A DNA stretch of 64,000 nt from Clostridium lundense DSM 17049 (GTDB taxonomy: Bacteria; Bacillota; Clostridia; Clostridiales; Clostridiaceae): positions 186,001 to 250,000 of the forward strand of contig NZ_JHVC01000003.1 of the NCBI RefSeq assembly GCF_000619945.1, in the 5' to 3' direction. Below are positions 61,248 to 64,000 of this stretch, piece by piece. The position numbers and the translations under genes are program-made. A model generated the notes under the pieces. That model ran no database searches, was not told where the DNA came from, and was given only the letters and a program-made list of their open reading frames with translations. The number at the start of each line of letters is the position of its first letter. Position 1 is the stretch's first letter.

Positions 61248-63077
61248 CTAATTAATTTTATCATCATCTTCTATATCAATACCAGCTAATTTCATAAGAT
61301 AAAGTGCATTCCTAGTAGTAGAAATACCTTTTCTAAGTTTATAATCAAAATGTATTTCGTTATTTTTGTAGTACTCTCTAAAATAATAATTTTTCACTTG
61401 TTTATTTTCCTTCTCCAAATCACCTAACTCTAAATCATGAGTTGACACAAGCCCTAGCACTTTTTCATTACTTAATTTATTTATTAATATTTTTGCTCCA
61501 GTATGTCTATCAATAGAATTAGTTCCCTTAAATATTTCATCTAGCAAGAAAAATATAGGCTTTTTATTTTTAACCCCTTCCATAAGCTCTTTAATTCTCA
61601 ACAATTCTCCATAAAAAGAAGATATATTTTTTTCTAAATTGTCACTAATTCTCATACAAGTATATATATCCATTAAAGAACAATGGAAACTTTCACAACA
61701 AACCGGTGCTCCAACATATGCTAATACTAAATTAATACCTACAGTTCTAAGCAATGTGCTTTTACCAGACATATTAGACCCAGTAATTAAAAGTATCTTA
61801 TCTTCTTTACCTATGGTTAAATCATTCTTTACAGCTTTTTCTCCAACTAATGGATGTGCCATATTTTTTCCCTTAATTAGAAGATAATCTTCTTCAAAAG
61901 TAGGCATAGCCCATGTTGGATTTTCATAGCGTAATAAAGCCAAACTTGATAATACCTCAAATTCTCCAATGACATTTAACCATTTTTCTAAATCTTCTCC
62001 CCAGTTTTTCTTCCACTTTTCTAATTTCATCATAGTATGATAATCCCATAAAGTAAGTATATTAAAAGGCAGATATAAAAAATTCTTTCTATCAGAAGTT
62101 AAATTAGAAATCTTAACTAATTCTCTTATTCCATCTGATGCTTTAACATTATTCTTTTCAAGATTTTTTTCTAGCCCTCTTAAGTATTGTGACTTAAAAT
62201 CACCTTTTTCTATAAGTTTAATCATTTCATAATAACTTTGTATATCTTTTTTATGTATATATACTGTATCTAAGGAGTTTGACCTACTGCCCTTTTTAAC
62301 AAAAAGTAAAACGGTTTGAATAAAAATAAAAAACAACGGAATATAGTAATGTAATTTAGATGTGGTTAAAAATAACACACTTAAGACTATTGTTACTATT
62401 GGCAGTACATTAACTATTAAAACTAAAAATTTCTCGCTATATAATGGATACCTCTCCCCTGCCCAATTTAATAATCTTTCTAAATTACTTTTTTTATTCT
62501 CTCTTAATAGCCCCTCACCCATGTATCTTTGTCTCCAAGATATTTTCTTCCCTAATTCAGCTATTGCATCTTGTCTTTTATATATTTCTTCTACAGTATA
62601 ATTGTAACTTTCAAAGGTTTCTTTTAATTTTCTTCTTCCTATAGGTGTAGTGCTACAATTTATATATTGAAAAAGAGATGCTTTTCCAAATATGTCTAAG
62701 TCATTTGAATATGGGTGATTCTCATCTATAAATTCCTCTCCCATATCCTGAAACTTTTTCCACTGCCCTTCCATACGTTTTATTCCATCTTCATTTATAT
62801 TTACTATCTTATATGTAAGTTCTTTGTTTTTTATTACTTTTTCATGAGTTATAGCCAATACTATAAATAAAATTATAGTAACTAAAAATATGGCAGTAGA
62901 AAAATAATACTTTCCTAATTTGTAATAGAAAAAAAGAGTAAATACTACCCCTGTTATAAAAGTTATCAATCTTAATGTACTAAAAAAATTTATAGTTTGT
63001 TTTTGTTTTTTTAATAATTTGTCTAGTTTATCTTTTCTTTTTGAGTATTTTATTTTAATATCTTCCAATGCATTCAT
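61248..63077 (-). CDS. Membrane-anchored MutS-like ATPase
   Basis: A 609-residue protein of the MutS superfamily that keeps only the lever/clamp and ATPase parts. Two hydrophobic helix pairs (about residues 34-51 and 58-76, then 215-235 and 243-260) suggest membrane insertion, unlike true MutS. The ATPase has Walker A 'ITGSNMSGKSTLLRT' (near 430), Walker B 'IFFLLDEIFKGTNSIDRHTG' and 'GLVSTHDLEL'. No mismatch-binding domain I (F-x-E motif) or Smr endonuclease domain is seen. Related clostridial proteins are annotated only as MutS family; their biology is not established. The ATG is close to AGGAG. Confidence 0.85.
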   Translation of the reverse strand: MNALEDIKIKYSKRKDKLDKLLKKQKQTINFFSTLRLITFITGVVFTLFFYYKLGKYYFSTAIFLVTIILFIVLAITHEKVIKNKELTYKIVNINEDGIKRMEGQWKKFQDMGEEFIDENHPYSNDLDIFGKASLFQYINCSTTPIGRRKLKETFESYNYTVEEIYKRQDAIAELGKKISWRQRYMGEGLLRENKKSNLERLLNWAGERYPLYSEKFLVLIVNVLPIVTIVLSVLFLTTSKLHYYIPLFFIFIQTVLLFVKKGSRSNSLDTVYIHKKDIQSYYEMIKLIEKGDFKSQYLRGLEKNLEKNNVKASDGIRELVKISNLTSDRKNFLYLPFNILTLWDYHTMMKLEKWKKNWGEDLEKWLNVIGEFEVLSSLALLRYENPTWAMPTFEEDYLLIKGKNMAHPLVGEKAVKNDLTIGKEDKILLITGSNMSGKSTLLRTVGINLVLAYVGAPVCCESFHCSLMDIYTCMRISDNLEKNISSFYGELLRIKELMEGVKNKKPIFFLLDEIFKGTNSIDRHTGAKILINKLSNEKVLGLVSTHDLELGDLEKENKQVKNYYFREYYKNNEIHFDYKLRKGISTTRNALYLMKLAGIDIEDDDKIN

Positions 63078-63238
63078 ACTCCTATCTTTCTTAGTATTTT
63101 AATATTTAGCTATGTTCATTATATTTATTTACATTATCTCATAATTTATCCTTATTGAAAACACATTTAAATTTAATATAAAAGCATATAACCTAATGGC
63201 CATATGCTTCTACATTTATATATCTTAATTATTAGATT

Positions 63239-63622
63239 TTACTCCTCAGATGGAGTATTCTGCATAGGAGTCATTCCGCCTTGCATTGGGGTCATTCCTC
63301 CCTGCATCGGGTACATTCCTCCCTGCATTGGAGTCATTCCGCCTTGCATCGGGTACATTCCTCCCTGCATTGGAGTCATTCCTCCCTGCATCGGGTACAT
63401 TCCTCCCTGCATTGGAGTCATTCCGCCTTGCATCGGGTACATTCCTCCCTGCATTGGAGTCATTCCTCCCTGCATCGGGTACATTCCTCCCTGCATTTGG
63501 TACATGCCTCCCATCATCGGGCACATATGTTGCATTGGACACATATGACACATATGATGCATCATATGCATGTGCTCATCCATCCCCATCATTGTATTAC
63601 CCATCATAGAATAGTTTTCCAT
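63239..63622 (-). CDS. Met-rich protein with 12 seven-residue GGM-x-PMQ repeats
   Basis: A 127-residue low-complexity protein. The N-terminal 37 residues are dense in Met, His and Cys ('MDEHMHMMHHMCHMCPMQ'). Then come twelve units of the form GGM(Y/T)PMQ, mostly alternating Y and T, which makes a 42-bp DNA repeat. The tail is NTPSEE. The RBS AGAGGTG before ATG at 63622 marks the minus strand as real; long plus-strand frames across it are by-products of the repeat. Methionine/histidine/cysteine richness suits copper or other soft-metal binding; a spore-coat role is also possible. No signal peptide is seen. Function unknown. Confidence 0.7.
   Translation of the reverse strand: MENYSMMGNTMMGMDEHMHMMHHMCHMCPMQHMCPMMGGMYQMQGGMYPMQGGMTPMQGGMYPMQGGMTPMQGGMYPMQGGMTPMQGGMYPMQGGMTPMQGGMYPMQGGMTPMQGGMTPMQNTPSEE
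63250..63515. repeat. Coding 21/42-bp tandem repeat
   Basis: About twelve 21-bp units (six alternating 42-bp pairs) encode the GGM-x-PMQ repeats. Units differ at a few third positions (gcctt/ccct variants). Slippage or recombination could change copy number between strains. Confidence 0.85.
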
Positions 63623-63888
63623 AAAGCACCTCTTAAAATAATTTTCAATTACAGTATTATCATATTAACTATATAGCTTTTTAGTTCCTATTATAAAAAA
63701 TTATTAAATAATTTTTTTAGATTATAACTTATAAATTATAAAAACTAGCATATGAATTAAAAAACAGTGTAACTTTTAGTTGATAATGAAAAACTAAAAG
63801 TAAAGAGTAGTTGAAATTCAATCCAACAATTGGTAAAATTATTTTTATAATATAATAATTATATGTACTAAAAGGAGGTACTTTTAAA

Positions 63889-64000
63889 ATGCCTTACATT
63901 AATTCTACAATAACCTTAAAGCTTTCAGAGGAAAAAAAAGAAAATATAAAAACTAAACTGGGGAAAATAATAAGTGAAATACCAGGCAAAAGTGAAGAGT
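63889..64000 (+). CDS. MIF-family tautomerase (N-terminal part)
   Basis: The frame starts at ATG 63889 behind AAAGGAGG and runs off the right edge after 37 codons. The start MPYINSTITLKLSEEKKENI, then 'KLGKIISEIPGKSEE', matches phenylpyruvate tautomerase/MIF-like proteins of clostridia, with the N-terminal Pro2 that acts as the catalytic base. The end is outside the window. A role in phenylpyruvate tautomerisation is inferred from the family; in many bacteria the physiological role is unclear. Confidence 0.75.
   Translation, partial: MPYINSTITLKLSEEKKENIKTKLGKIISEIPGKSEE

Noticed and set aside
63250..63515. Tandem repeat as a CRISPR array
   Set aside because: Units are 21/42 bp and contiguous with no unique spacers, and they stay in one reading frame. 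It is a coding repeat.
63204..63676. Long plus-strand open frames opposite the Met-rich gene
   Set aside because: They are created by the 21/42-bp repeat, have no ribosome site, and give low-complexity Pro/Cys/Ser products; the minus frame has an AGAGGTG site.
1..64000. tRNA, rRNA, prophage, IS or integrase genes
   Set aside because: None recognised on either strand by eye; a tRNAscan/cmscan run would settle the RNA genes.

Overview
This window is chromosomal DNA from an anaerobic, spore-forming, motile Firmicute. It is very AT-rich (roughly 28% G+C by eye), with strong GGAGG ribosome binding sites and many GTG/TTG starts. The gene content (asrABC sulfite reductase, reverse rubrerythrin, ThiC with a TPP riboswitch, CotF-like coat protein, three chemoreceptors) fits Clostridium cluster I, probably near the C. 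botulinum/C. sporogenes group. The genus is a confident call; the species is a guess from memory. I saw no rRNA, tRNA, CRISPR array, insertion sequence or prophage.

Layout. 1-4.4 kb: a partial unknown gene, an orphan HNH nuclease, a membrane protein/XRE regulator pair behind a palindromic operator, then YhaM-like, fRMsr-like and inositol-phosphatase genes. 4.5-9.1 kb: a chemoreceptor, a small protein, and hypF. 9.4-13.8 kb: asrABC with an FNT hydrosulfide channel and a Crp/Fnr regulator; a perfect TGTGA-N6-TCACA palindrome separates regulator from operon. 14-25 kb: two more chemoreceptors (one behind a Fur-box-like site), a HesB-like protein, a HAD phosphatase, thiC with riboswitch, reverse rubrerythrin and a MalY/PatB lyase. 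26-29.5 kb: a two-component system with a BcrA-type ABC transporter. 30-37 kb: amino-sugar catabolism (nagB, nagA, murQ, GntR regulator), a GlcT-type antiterminator and two divergent PTS genes, each with its own antiterminator/terminator leader. 37-45 kb: a pentapeptide-repeat protein, then C4-dicarboxylate/aspartate metabolism (malic enzyme, symporter, aspartate racemase, aspA) with a DcuSR/CitAB-type two-component system. 45-51 kb: small regulators, phosphatases, a secreted ComEC-like lipoprotein and a CotF-like protein.

The most distinctive region is 51.4-60.1 kb: an oxidoreductase, a LevR-type sigma-54 activator, a sigma-54 promoter right behind it, and a run of genes for a short cytoplasmic ceramidase-like hydrolase, a complete mannose-family PTS (IIA, IIC, IID, IIB) and a SIS-domain protein. 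The simplest reading is a sugar-inducible uptake and processing route for a modified, perhaps N-acylated, amino sugar; the substrate is unknown. The window ends with an ECF S-component, a membrane-anchored MutS-like ATPase, a Met-rich 7-residue-repeat protein and the start of a MIF-type tautomerase.

A repeated, apparently structured noncoding element occurs at three intergenic sites (about 485-550, 6260-6358 and 60319-60505). Its hairpin bases change while pairing is kept, which makes it the best candidate for an undescribed RNA or mobile repeat.
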